Assembly (NCBI RefSeq): GCF_030816475.1
Contig: NZ_JAUSXF010000001.1
Span: 3,162,001-3,226,000 of the forward strand
DNA length: 64,000 nt
Source of the DNA: Arthrobacter pascens
GTDB taxonomy: Bacteria; Actinomycetota; Actinomycetes; Actinomycetales; Micrococcaceae
Direction of reading: 5' to 3'
Of this stretch, positions 50,459 through 58,791 are shown piece after piece. A model generated the notes under the pieces. It had not been told where the DNA came from and did not search any database. It worked only from the letters and a program-made list of their open reading frames with translations. Position 1 is the stretch's first letter. Each line of letters starts with the position of its first letter. The translations under genes were made by a program, and so were the position numbers.

Positions 50459-52555
50459 ATGGACAACATCTCACGCAGGTCCCTCATCTCCGCCGGCCTC
50501 GGGGCCGGGCTGGTCGCCGCGCTGCCGGGTGCCGCCGTCGCCGTTTCAACAGCTGACGACGCCGGGCTCCGCACCGATCCGTTCCTGCTGGGCATCGCCT
50601 CCGGCGAGCCGTGGCCGGACGGCTTCGTAATCTGGACCCGCCTGGCACTGGACGCCATCGCCGAAGACGGACTGGGCGGGATGCCCTCCCGCAACGTCGC
50701 AGTCGCCTGGGAAGTGGCTGAAGACGCAAGCATGCGCACGGTAGTAGCCCGCGGCGTCGAGCAGGCCCGAATCGAAACCGCCCACTCCGTCCACGTGGAA
50801 CTCAAGGGCCTCAAGCCAGGCCGCGAATACTTCTACCGGTTCCGCACCGGCCGGCACATCAGCCCGGTGGGCCGAACCCTTACCAGCCCGGCGCCGCACG
50901 AGACGCCGGCGGCGCTGGCCATGGCGTTCGCCAGCTGCGCGCAGTACGAGCACGGCTACTTCACCGCCTACTCGCGGCTGGCGCAGGACCACCCGGACCT
51001 GGTGCTGCACCTGGGTGACTACCTGTACGAGTACAAGAAGGACAGCTACGTGATCGGCGGCGGCAACCCGCGCGATCACGCGGGTCCGGAGACCGTTAGC
51101 CTGGCCGGCTACCGGCAGCGGCACGCGCAGTACAAGGCCGACGCCGATCTGCAGGCTGCGCACGCCATCGCGCCGTGGCTGGTGGTGTGGGATGACCACG
51201 AGGTGGACAACAACTGGGCGGACGACGTACCTGAGAACACCGACGCCGCCCAGCTGAACGACACCACGGAGCATTTCCGGCAGCGCCGGGCCGCCGCGTT
51301 CCAGGCGTACTACGAGAACATGCCGCTGCGGGCCTCGTCCGTGCCGGCCGGGTTCGACATGAAGATCTACCGGACCATCCAGTGGGGCCAGCTGGCCAAC
51401 TTCCACATGATGGACACCCGGCAGTACCGCGACGACCAGCTGGCCGGGGACGGCTGGCAGAAGAACGTGGCCGGGCGCCTGGCCGAGGACCGCACTATCA
51501 CCGGCGCGGAGCAGGAAAAGTGGCTGCTGGACGGGTTCAGGAACTCCACGCAGCAATGGGACATCCTGGGCCAGCAGGTGTTCTTCGCCGAGCGGGACAG
51601 GAACCGGGCGCCGGAGATCGACGACGTCTCCATGGACGGCTGGGACGGCTACGCCGCGTCCCGGCGCCGCATCACGCAGGGCTGGGTGGACGCGAACGTG
51701 CGCAACGCCGTGGTTCTCACCGGCGACGTGCACCGCAACTGGGCCAACGACGTCAAGGTGGACTACAAGGACCCGGCCTCCCCCGTGGTGGGCTCGGAAC
51801 TGGTGTGCACGTCCATCAACTCCACCGGCAACGGCACAGGCTCCACCACCGACCCGACCATGGCCTGGAACCCGCACCTGAAGTTCACCAACGACAACCG
51901 CGGCTACGTGAACACTCGCCTTACGAAGGATGCGATGACTGCCGAGTTCCGGGTGCTGGACTACGTCACGACGCCTGGATCCCCCGTCAGTACGAAAGCC
52001 TCCTTCGCCATCCAGGATGGTGTGCCGGGGATGCAGGCGCGGCAGCCGAAGAACCCCTGTGCTGGGGGCCGACGACGGCGGGCGCGTGCCCGCCGGCGGC
52101 CACCCACTTTCCCGAGGGGTAGTTGTGCCCATGGCCAGACGCGGCTCAGGTGTGACAGCATTCCTAGTGGGCCGGTCACTGACGCCCGTCATCAGAACTT
52201 GGGGGAAAATGAACGGCCCAATGCAACCGCAGCTTTCGCCCCGGGTCGTGGCAGCTCTCATGATCCTGGGGACGGCCCTCATGGCCGGCTGCACGGCACC
52301 GGAGAAGCCCACGGTGGTGGCAAGCAGCGTCCCGCCTGTCACCGTGGGCCCCGCCCCAGTGGCGCAAAGCTTCCCCAAGTACGACGCCCTGCGTGCAGAG
52401 ATCATCAGCGCCCTGGAACAGAAGATGCCCGAGATCAGCTGGACCGAGGACGAACCCGCCACTTTGGCCAGACTGAAGGATGGCAGATGCATGCTCTACC
52501 CCCAGACCATGAAAAGCAACGCCGACATCGTGGAGCCGTCAAACCATTTCGCTGA
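50459..52555 (+). CDS. phoD: PhoD-type alkaline phosphatase with run-on C-terminus
   Basis: A Tat signal (ISRRSLISAG, Arg6-Arg7) is followed by a PhoD N-terminal domain and the phosphatase domain. Metal motifs are LVLHLGDYLYEY, VVWDDHEVDNNWAD, DTRQYRDDQ and LTGDVHRNWAND. It should hydrolyse phosphodiesters and monoesters outside the cell using Ca2+ and Fe3+. The family fold ends near residue 525 (KASFAIQDGVPG). From there the frame runs straight into a dispersed repeat (52045-52161) and on for 170 Arg/Pro-rich residues, overlapping the next gene in another frame. The natural stop appears to have been lost. ATG at 50459 chosen over GTG at 50441. Confidence 0.88.
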   Translation: MDNISRRSLISAGLGAGLVAALPGAAVAVSTADDAGLRTDPFLLGIASGEPWPDGFVIWTRLALDAIAEDGLGGMPSRNVAVAWEVAEDASMRTVVARGVEQARIETAHSVHVELKGLKPGREYFYRFRTGRHISPVGRTLTSPAPHETPAALAMAFASCAQYEHGYFTAYSRLAQDHPDLVLHLGDYLYEYKKDSYVIGGGNPRDHAGPETVSLAGYRQRHAQYKADADLQAAHAIAPWLVVWDDHEVDNNWADDVPENTDAAQLNDTTEHFRQRRAAAFQAYYENMPLRASSVPAGFDMKIYRTIQWGQLANFHMMDTRQYRDDQLAGDGWQKNVAGRLAEDRTITGAEQEKWLLDGFRNSTQQWDILGQQVFFAERDRNRAPEIDDVSMDGWDGYAASRRRITQGWVDANVRNAVVLTGDVHRNWANDVKVDYKDPASPVVGSELVCTSINSTGNGTGSTTDPTMAWNPHLKFTNDNRGYVNTRLTKDAMTAEFRVLDYVTTPGSPVSTKASFAIQDGVPGMQARQPKNPCAGGRRRRARARRRPPTFPRGSCAHGQTRLRCDSIPSGPVTDARHQNLGENERPNATAAFAPGRGSSHDPGDGPHGRLHGTGEAHGGGKQRPACHRGPRPSGAKLPQVRRPACRDHQRPGTEDARDQLDRGRTRHFGQTEGWQMHALPPDHEKQRRHRGAVKPFR
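52045..52161. repeat. Dispersed intergenic element, copy A
   Basis: About 117 bases closely matching copy B at 61612-61726. Shared blocks are GCCGAAGAACCCC at the start, GCTGGGGGC, GACGGCGGG, CCCGAGGGG, and GGCCAG-CGCGGC-CAGGTGTGACAGCAT at the end. It contains a hairpin CGGCGGG-cgcgtg-CCCGCCG. Only the middle, between the hairpin and CCCGAGGGG, differs strongly between copies. Confidence 0.85.
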
Positions 52556-52781
52556 CATCTTCTCCGCAGGCGACCCCGTCTTGGCGCAGCACGGCTTCCC
52601 CGCCTTCGACGGAACAGACCCGGTTCCCGGCGGCTGGGTGGTAACCCGTAGCACTGACCCGGCCGGAGCCACCCTGACCATCGAATCAAAGAGCCCGGCC
52701 TATCTGCGGCTGAGTGTCCCGGTGGACTCACCCGCCTGCGATCCGAAAGAGATTCCAGCGAAAGAGATGCCCGCGAGCTGA
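52209..52781 (+). CDS. Lipoprotein upstream of the WXG100-calpain gene
   Basis: A 190-residue lipoprotein: hydrophobic stretch and lipobox LMAGC, then a Pro/Val/Ser linker and a folded domain with three cysteines (RCMLYPQT, SPACDP). It is reminiscent of LppA-type actinobacterial lipoproteins but I cannot assign it. GGGGGAAA precedes the ATG at 52209. Its first 347 bases overlap, in another frame, the run-on part of PhoD. It lies 85 bases before the WXG100-calpain gene and may be part of that group. Confidence 0.8.
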   Translation: MNGPMQPQLSPRVVAALMILGTALMAGCTAPEKPTVVASSVPPVTVGPAPVAQSFPKYDALRAEIISALEQKMPEISWTEDEPATLARLKDGRCMLYPQTMKSNADIVEPSNHFADIFSAGDPVLAQHGFPAFDGTDPVPGGWVVTRSTDPAGATLTIESKSPAYLRLSVPVDSPACDPKEIPAKEMPAS

Positions 52782-52866
52782 CGGGAAGTTCTCCCCATCG
52801 CGGCACGTACCGCGGCCCGCATACGATGACCATGGCTTGACGCTCAACTAAAAGGGGGACCAACGG

Positions 52867-53952
52867 ATGCCTGGATTCTACGGCGCCGACATCGAACAGC
52901 TGCGGGCACTCGCCAGAACCATGTCGCAGCATTCCGGAAAGATGGTCTCGCTGTCCATGGAACTGGGCCAGTTGCTTTCCCGTGCTCCCTGGGACGGGCA
53001 TGACGCCACCCGGTTCCGGGCCGCCTGGGATTCGGAACACCGGCCGGTGTTGAAGCGCATTGCCGCGGAACTCCAGAGCCAGGCACAGCAGCTGAACCGC
53101 AATGCCGACGAACAGGACAAGGCCAGCTCGGGAGCATCTGGATCTGACAGTTCAGGAAAGCCGGACTCGAACCCTCCCGGAGATCCGGGGCCGTTGGATC
53201 CGGACAGGCCCGATGTCGACGTACCCGGCGACGTCCGCGAGGACCCCGACGCCGGCGATCCCAGCGATATCCGGCAAGGACAGATCGGTGATTGCTGGCT
53301 CTTGGCCGGTATAGGCTCGGTTGCCCAGACGCTGGAGCGGGAAGGCAAACTGGATGAATTCCTCGCCGAGCACATGCGGCCTGTCGGCGATCCGCCCACG
53401 CACTGGGTGGTAACCCTGTACGAGGACGGCAAGCCCGTGGAAGTCACGGTCGAGGCCAAGTCCACCGAGGGCGGCGTCCGGGGTGCGGACGGCCAGCCGA
53501 ACTGGCTTTCCATCTACGAACGCGCCGCGGCTGAGCACCGGGGCGGGTCCTATGACGACATCGACGGCGGGCACAGCAGCGACGCCATGGAGCTCATGAC
53601 GGGGAAGTCCGCGGACAAGGACGGGGAGCTGGACCTGGATGAGATCGAGGACAAGCTCGGTGATGGCCAGGCCGTGTCCGTTGGCTCTCAAGACACCAAG
53701 GACGACGACTTTGACTGGTTCTGGGATTCCGACGAAGTCAGCCGTGACGACGTCGTTCCCAACCATGCGTACATGGTTGTTGACGTAAAAACCAACGACG
53801 ACGGCGAGAAAGTAGTCATTCTCGCCAACCCCTGGGGTCCCGCCGGTGGTCACATGGCGGGCGACGACCACCTCAAGTCCGGCACGCTGGAACTGACCGA
53901 GGATGAGTACAAGGAGAACTTCGACTCCGTGTACTCCGTGGACACGAAGTAA
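52867..53952 (+). CDS. WXG100-calpain fusion protease (candidate type VII-secreted effector)
   Basis: A 361-residue protein. Residues 1-85 form an all-helical hairpin with the turn WDG at 42-44, the WXG100 pattern of type VII (ESX) substrates. A Ser/Pro/Asp/Gly linker (86-135) leads to a calpain-type C2 protease: Cys143 in QIGDCWLLAGIGS, His300 in NHAYMVVDV and Asn321 in LANPWG form the full triad. Between Cys and His lies an EF-hand-like loop SADKDGELDLDE (248-259), with acidic residues at the metal positions, so calcium control is plausible. No signal peptide. A small gene starts two bases after the stop. No ESX machinery genes are in the window. Confidence 0.88.
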   Translation: MPGFYGADIEQLRALARTMSQHSGKMVSLSMELGQLLSRAPWDGHDATRFRAAWDSEHRPVLKRIAAELQSQAQQLNRNADEQDKASSGASGSDSSGKPDSNPPGDPGPLDPDRPDVDVPGDVREDPDAGDPSDIRQGQIGDCWLLAGIGSVAQTLEREGKLDEFLAEHMRPVGDPPTHWVVTLYEDGKPVEVTVEAKSTEGGVRGADGQPNWLSIYERAAAEHRGGSYDDIDGGHSSDAMELMTGKSADKDGELDLDEIEDKLGDGQAVSVGSQDTKDDDFDWFWDSDEVSRDDVVPNHAYMVVDVKTNDDGEKVVILANPWGPAGGHMAGDDHLKSGTLELTEDEYKENFDSVYSVDTK

Positions 53953-53954
53953 GG

Positions 53955-54224
53955 ATGGCCGTGGAACAGCTCGTAACAGTCAAACAGGGCATGCAGCCCA
54001 GCTTCGGCGGTGTCCTGGTGGGCATCGTGAAGATCGGCGTGGCCGACGGCGCCCCGGCCATTCAGGTGTGGATCAGGACCGCGGAGCAGGAACGCAAGCA
54101 AGCGTTCCGCGAGGGCCAGTCCGTCCCCCTGCCCGGCGCCGGGACCTTGCGAATTGATTCAATCCGGCCTGCTGATGACAGCACTGCAGCGTCCGCCGTC
54201 CTGGCCTACGACGCGAACAGGTAG
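53955..54224 (+). CDS. Small protein paired with the WXG100-calpain gene
   Basis: An 89-residue cytoplasmic protein starting MAVEQLVTVKQGMQPSFGG and rich in beta-strand pattern (VLVGIVKIGVADGAPAIQVWIRT). I do not recognise its family with certainty. It begins two bases after the protease stop, so the two are co-translated. In toxin systems this is where an immunity protein or protease inhibitor is found; a chaperone is the alternative. No own promoter is visible. Confidence 0.8.
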   Translation: MAVEQLVTVKQGMQPSFGGVLVGIVKIGVADGAPAIQVWIRTAEQERKQAFREGQSVPLPGAGTLRIDSIRPADDSTAASAVLAYDANR

Positions 54225-54248
54225 CTCCTGCGACCCCTAGCGCCTCCC

Positions 54249-55511
54249 CTACCGCACTGCCCTGTCTGCGTTCACCCGGCCATTCGCCCAGTAGGCCTCC
54301 TGACCGGTGATCTTCTCCGCGGTGGATTCGACGTTGGCCCGGACCGACGTGTTCGTGGCGCCAGCATGTGAGCTCCAGGCAAGGGCGGCTGTGGCGGCGA
54401 CGATTGCTGACGACATCGAGGTTCCGTTGCCGACGTCGTAACCGAAGGAGCGGTTGTTCTGCGTCCCGAGGACGAACGCGTGATTCGGGAACGTCGAGTA
54501 GACATTGACACCCGGCGCTGCGATATCCACCCAGCTGGCGCCGTACGTCGAGAATGAGGCCTTGGCGTCTTTGTTGTCGGTGGCGCCGACGGCGATGACG
54601 TTGGCGTAGGCCCCTGGGTAGATCTTGGTCTGGTTACCGCCGTTGCCCGCTGCGGCGACCAGCACGGCACCTTTGTTCCACGCGTTGTTCACGGCTGTCT
54701 CGAGGGTGCGTGACGCCCGCACTCCGAGGCTCATGTTGATCACCTTGGCACCATTGGCGACGGCCCAGTTGATACCGTCCGCAAGGTCTGAGCTGGATCC
54801 GATCCCGCTGTCATTCAGTACTTTGCCGTCCAGGATGGTGCAGCCCGGGCACGTTCCGGCTACGCCTTGCGTGTTGTTGGCGGTGGCCGCAACGATGCCG
54901 GCCACATGGGTGCCGTGGCCGTAGTTGTCGTCACCGGTTTCCCCATTGGTGAAGTTGGCACGGGCGACGACCTTCGGATTGATGTCGGGGTTGTCGTTGG
55001 CGACGCCTGAATCGAGCACGGCGACTTTGATGCCGGCGCCGGTGGTGACGGTCCACGCTTCGACCGCGTCGACGTCAGCGTCCGGTGTGCCGGCGGCCAC
55101 GAACAGGTCGCCTTTGGTATTGGTGAACGACTGACCGGTGTTTTGCAGGGCGTACTGGCGGCCGAAGTATTGATCATTCGTGGCCGCGGTAACGGTCTCG
55201 TCAGGCTCGGCGTACTCAACGGCCGGGTTGTGGCTGAGCGCTTCGATGAGTTGAAGCTCCTTGCCTGCCGGAACCTTGATCAGGTGGGCGCCGGTGCTGC
55301 CGATGCCGGGGCCGTCGCTGAGGCCATGCCGGCGCAGGGTGCCCGCTGCCGCACCATCATCGCGGAACTTCACCAGGATCTGCCCCGTTGTGTGGGATGA
55401 CTCGGCTGGCGACTGGGGCGCCGCGTTGCCTGGGACCGCGACCGTGACGGCACCCAGAGCCATGATGGCTGCGGTGAAACCGGCGATGATGAGTTTTTTC
55501 ATAGGGGTCAT
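54249..55511 (-). CDS. Secreted subtilisin-like (S8) serine protease
   Basis: A 420-residue exported protease. The signal peptide ends near PGNA (residue 30). An I9-like propeptide (about 43-103: GQILVKFRDDG ... VEYAEPDE) is followed by the S8 domain with Asp167 (AVLDSGV), His199 (GHGTHVAG), oxyanion Asn290 (AAGNGG) and Ser365 (GTSMSSA). The usual Pro three places after the Met is Ala here. No wall-binding domain follows. GGGAGG six bases before the ATG supports the start. It converges on the WXG100-calpain group. Confidence 0.94.
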   Translation of the reverse strand: MTPMKKLIIAGFTAAIMALGAVTVAVPGNAAPQSPAESSHTTGQILVKFRDDGAAAGTLRRHGLSDGPGIGSTGAHLIKVPAGKELQLIEALSHNPAVEYAEPDETVTAATNDQYFGRQYALQNTGQSFTNTKGDLFVAAGTPDADVDAVEAWTVTTGAGIKVAVLDSGVANDNPDINPKVVARANFTNGETGDDNYGHGTHVAGIVAATANNTQGVAGTCPGCTILDGKVLNDSGIGSSSDLADGINWAVANGAKVINMSLGVRASRTLETAVNNAWNKGAVLVAAAGNGGNQTKIYPGAYANVIAVGATDNKDAKASFSTYGASWVDIAAPGVNVYSTFPNHAFVLGTQNNRSFGYDVGNGTSMSSAIVAATAALAWSSHAGATNTSVRANVESTAEKITGQEAYWANGRVNADRAVR

Positions 55512-55823
55512 CTTGCGCCTCCCTGCACTGGGTGGATAGGGGCAACCGGCAAATAGCCCTACCCAATTAAGCAGGTGCCGGAACCGCGGGGGTGAGGGCC
55601 GCCGTCGTACGTTCTGAAGGGTGAGCAGTACGGCCCACGGGGCGGCTCAGGCTTTGCCTTACGTAGGCGGCCGGACGGCTCGCGCACGGGCTGTCATTCC
55701 GGCGTCGCTCAACCGGCCATCCCAGCTACGAAGGCAGTTGCGCCGATCCCGCCTTCGCGGGCGGAGGAATGGCCGGCCGCGAAGGCGATACGGACCGGGA
55801 CGACTGCGATCGGAGTGTCAGAC
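55512..55823. other. Intergenic region upstream of the subtilase
   Basis: 312 bases without a convincing gene. It holds the subtilase promoter (minus strand, near 55520-55570) and the 3' side of the next minus-strand gene. CCCGC-ctt-GCGGG near 55759-55771 and the flanking CGGCCAT/ATGGCCG pair could make a terminator hairpin. Confidence 0.4.
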
Positions 55824-56198
55824 TCAGTCCAGGACCGGCGTCGAGCGGCGCCCCGGCGAGAACATGAGTACCACGGCCGCGATCGTGATCAGCACGGCTA
55901 CGCCAACCAGCAGCTTGATGGCTGCCGGCACGTCGACGAAGAACGCCGGCAGTGCGGTGAGGGTCATGATGATGATCGCGCCGGCCGCGACGCGAAGCGC
56001 GGCGCGGTTGCCCGTACGCCACGTGATGATCACGGCGACCAGGCCAACCAGGCCGAGCACGGCGTCGATGATGAGGATGCCGATGGGCGGGCCATCCTGG
56101 CCTTCCGGGGTGGGGAACAGCACGCCCAGGATGTTCAGCGCGCTGTACAAGCCGGCCAGCACGAGCCCGACCTTCTGTCGTTTCGATGTGGTGTTCAT
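55824..56198 (-). CDS. Small four-helix membrane protein
   Basis: A 124-residue protein with four hydrophobic helices and short loops (about 9-29, 40-58, 66-84, 92-113). No family recognised. AGGAGCAACC lies before the ATG at 56198. It is divergent from the two-component system at 56361 and is a likely target of it, as membrane proteins next to LuxR-type pairs often are. Confidence 0.78.
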   Translation of the reverse strand: MNTTSKRQKVGLVLAGLYSALNILGVLFPTPEGQDGPPIGILIIDAVLGLVGLVAVIITWRTGNRAALRVAAGAIIIMTLTALPAFFVDVPAAIKLLVGVAVLITIAAVVLMFSPGRRSTPVLD

Positions 56199-56360
56199 GG
56201 TTGCTCCTCGGATGGGTCGGATGGAGTGGACCACTCCACTGTCGGCCCGCGCCACTTCCCTCCATGAGGGACGGCCTGCCCGTCCATTTTCCCGCGGATC
56301 CCGGGTGAAAGGGAGGAAGTTCCCGGATCACCCGGGAGCGGACGCGCCCATAATGGGTTC

Positions 56361-57002
56361 ATGAACCTCAGGGTGCTGATCGCGGACGACCATCCTGTGG
56401 TGCGCGGCGGGCTCCGGGCGCTGATCGAGACCCTAGAAGGACTCGAGGTGGCCGGCGAGGCAGGCGACGGCGAGACCGCCGTACGAGAGGCCCAACTCCT
56501 GCGGCCCGACGTCGTGCTCATGGACGTCCGGATGCCCGGTCTCGACGGCGTGGAGGCCACCCGCCGGATCCGTGCCGCGGTGCCGGAGACGGCCGTGCTC
56601 ATGCTGACCATGTACGACGACGACGCGACCGTCTTCACCGCGATGCAGGCCGGAGCCCGTGGCTACCTGCTCAAGGGGGCGGATCAGGAGGAGATCGTCG
56701 CCGCCATCCGCGCGGTCGTCACCGGGCAGGCGATCTTCGGCCCGGGCGTGGCGGCACGCATCCTGGGCTACTTCACTGCACCACCCGCACCACGGCCCGC
56801 CCCCTTCCCGGAGCTCACCGCGCGCGAGCGCGAGATCCTCAATCTGCTCGCGTCCGGACGGCGGACGACGGCGATCGCCGAGGCGCTCTTCCTCTCCCCC
56901 AAGACGGTCAGCAACCACCTGACCAGCATCTTCGCCAAGCTCGAGGTGTTGGACCGGGCCGCCGCGATCATCCGCGCCCGTGAAGGCGGGCTCGGCACGT
57001 GA
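56361..57002 (+). CDS. Response regulator, NarL/LuxR type
   Basis: A 213-residue regulator: receiver domain with the phospho-acceptor Asp in VLMDVRMPGLDG and a LuxR helix-turn-helix (LTAREREILNLLASGRRTTAIAEALFLSPKTVSNHL in outline). Its stop overlaps the kinase start (GTGA). It most likely controls its own operon and the divergent membrane-protein gene. Confidence 0.95.
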   Translation: MNLRVLIADDHPVVRGGLRALIETLEGLEVAGEAGDGETAVREAQLLRPDVVLMDVRMPGLDGVEATRRIRAAVPETAVLMLTMYDDDATVFTAMQAGARGYLLKGADQEEIVAAIRAVVTGQAIFGPGVAARILGYFTAPPAPRPAPFPELTAREREILNLLASGRRTTAIAEALFLSPKTVSNHLTSIFAKLEVLDRAAAIIRAREGGLGT

Positions 57003-58747
57003 CCGCCTACCCTGCGCTGCTCGCGCTGGCCGTCCTTGGTATGAGCGCGGCCGTCAGCGGGCTGGCGTTGCTCGGCGTGCGGCGGGTCCGGCCGAGCGCC
57101 GTACTCATGTTCCTCGCAGGATTGGCCATCATCTCGGGGGCCATTCTGGAAGCGACAGGGGGAGGCTACGTGCCGCGCCTGGCATTCATCATCGGCGGCA
57201 TGTTGCTTGCGCCGCTCGCACTGACCGCGTACCCGGCGCTCACCTGGCGTCACCCGGTGGACTTCGTCTCGCTGGTGGTGATCGGAGGCTCGGGCGTCCT
57301 GGCGGTGGTCTGGGCAGAGAGCGAAGCGGCCGTCATCACGATGGTCCTGGTCGTCGGATGTGCCCTGGTCGCGCACACCTGGTGGAAGATCGAACGTGCC
57401 ACGGACCCCGACCGGTGGGCCCTTAAGTGGATGGCCCTCGCGGGTTCACTGGTGGGGATAATCATGTTCATCACGCCGTTCCTGCCGCTCGGCACGGCCG
57501 GAGAGGTGATTGCCTACCTCGCCATGAGCACCGTCGCACCGGCCCTGTACATCGGGGTCCGCCGGCCCGAGGTGGTCGACGTCAGGGGTCTGATGGTGCG
57601 GTCCGTGGTTTTTGTGACCGCGGTGGTCGGCTACGTGGCCCTCTTCATGGCCGTCGAGTCGCTGGTCGAGATCCTGGGCGGCCGCGTCCCGCCTCCGGGC
57701 ACACTGGCGATCATCGGCGCCGTCGCGGCGACAACGTTCCATCCGCTGCAGGTGGTTCTGCGGGCCGTTGTCGACGAGCTCCTCTTCGGCGTGCGTCCGG
57801 ATCCGCTGGGGGCGGCCACCCGGGTTGTCGGCCACATCGGTGACGACCCGGTGCTCGCACTGCGGGCGATTCGCGAGGCACTGGTCCTCCCGTACGCTGC
57901 GCTCCGGCTGGACGGGAGTACCATCGCCGAGTCCGGGGCAGAGGTCACCCACACCAGGATCCTCCCACTCGCCCTGGGCCCTGACCGGTCGGGCGAACTC
58001 GCGGTGGGCCTACGTCCGGGTGATCTGACTCTGTCCGCGGGTGACAGCCACGTGCTCAGCCTGGTGGCGCCGCTGCTGGCCCAGACCCTGCGCGCCCGGG
58101 CACTGGCCGACGAGCTGCGGGAGTCACGTGGCCAGGCCATCACCGCAATCGAGGAGGAACGCCGTCGGCTCCGCCGCGACCTCCACGACGGCCTCGGCGC
58201 CCGGCTGTCCGGGATCGCGTTCACGTCGGACGCCTTAGGTAATACCCTGCGCACCGATCCTTCCGGAGCAGAGGACCTGCTGCGGACCCTGCGCCAGGAG
58301 ACAGTGACCGCGCTCGAGGACATCCGGGGGCTGGTCTACGCGATGCGGCCACCTGCGCTCGACGAGCTCGGTCTCGTCACCGCCCTGCGGCAGCAGGCAC
58401 TGGCCCTGCGGGCTCCTGACGGGACAGCACTGCGGGTCGATCTGCGCGCAGACAGGCTGCAGGCGCTCCCCGCCGCCGTCGAGGTGGCGGTCTACCGCAT
58501 CGTCCTCGAGGCGCTGACCAACGTGGCCAGGCACTCCACATCTACTAATGCGGCGGTCAGCCTCACACTCCGTGAGCAGGCCCTCGAGATCGAGATCACC
58601 GACGACGGGAGCACCGGTACTCCGTGGCAGACCGGCGTCGGCATGGCCTCCATGGGCGAGCGGGCGGCCGAGCTCGGCGGCACGCTCTCCGCCGAGAGCA
58701 CCCCCAAGGGCGGCCGGGTGCACGCTGTGCTGCCGATCCCGCCGTGA
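56999..58747 (+). CDS. Sensor histidine kinase, HisKA_3 type
   Basis: A 582-residue kinase. The first 230 residues hold seven or eight helices. A soluble segment (about 240-370) resembles a GAF-type linker. The dimerisation domain EEERRRLRRDLHDGLGARLSG holds the phospho-His, and HATPase_c has ALTNVARHS and GVGMASMGERAAELGG. It pairs with the LuxR regulator through the GTGA overlap. The signal is unknown; a membrane-derived cue is likely given the many helices. Confidence 0.94.
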   Translation: MTAYPALLALAVLGMSAAVSGLALLGVRRVRPSAVLMFLAGLAIISGAILEATGGGYVPRLAFIIGGMLLAPLALTAYPALTWRHPVDFVSLVVIGGSGVLAVVWAESEAAVITMVLVVGCALVAHTWWKIERATDPDRWALKWMALAGSLVGIIMFITPFLPLGTAGEVIAYLAMSTVAPALYIGVRRPEVVDVRGLMVRSVVFVTAVVGYVALFMAVESLVEILGGRVPPPGTLAIIGAVAATTFHPLQVVLRAVVDELLFGVRPDPLGAATRVVGHIGDDPVLALRAIREALVLPYAALRLDGSTIAESGAEVTHTRILPLALGPDRSGELAVGLRPGDLTLSAGDSHVLSLVAPLLAQTLRARALADELRESRGQAITAIEEERRRLRRDLHDGLGARLSGIAFTSDALGNTLRTDPSGAEDLLRTLRQETVTALEDIRGLVYAMRPPALDELGLVTALRQQALALRAPDGTALRVDLRADRLQALPAAVEVAVYRIVLEALTNVARHSTSTNAAVSLTLREQALEIEITDDGSTGTPWQTGVGMASMGERAAELGGTLSAESTPKGGRVHAVLPIPP

Positions 58748-58791
58748 CACGATGTGGCATACATTCGGGGTGTCGGCGGCCTCGATAGCGA

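Noticed and set aside
52017..52208. Longer N-terminus for the lipoprotein at 52209
   Set aside because: The extra part lies in the dispersed repeat and would bury the signal peptide. The GGGGGAAA site fits 52209.
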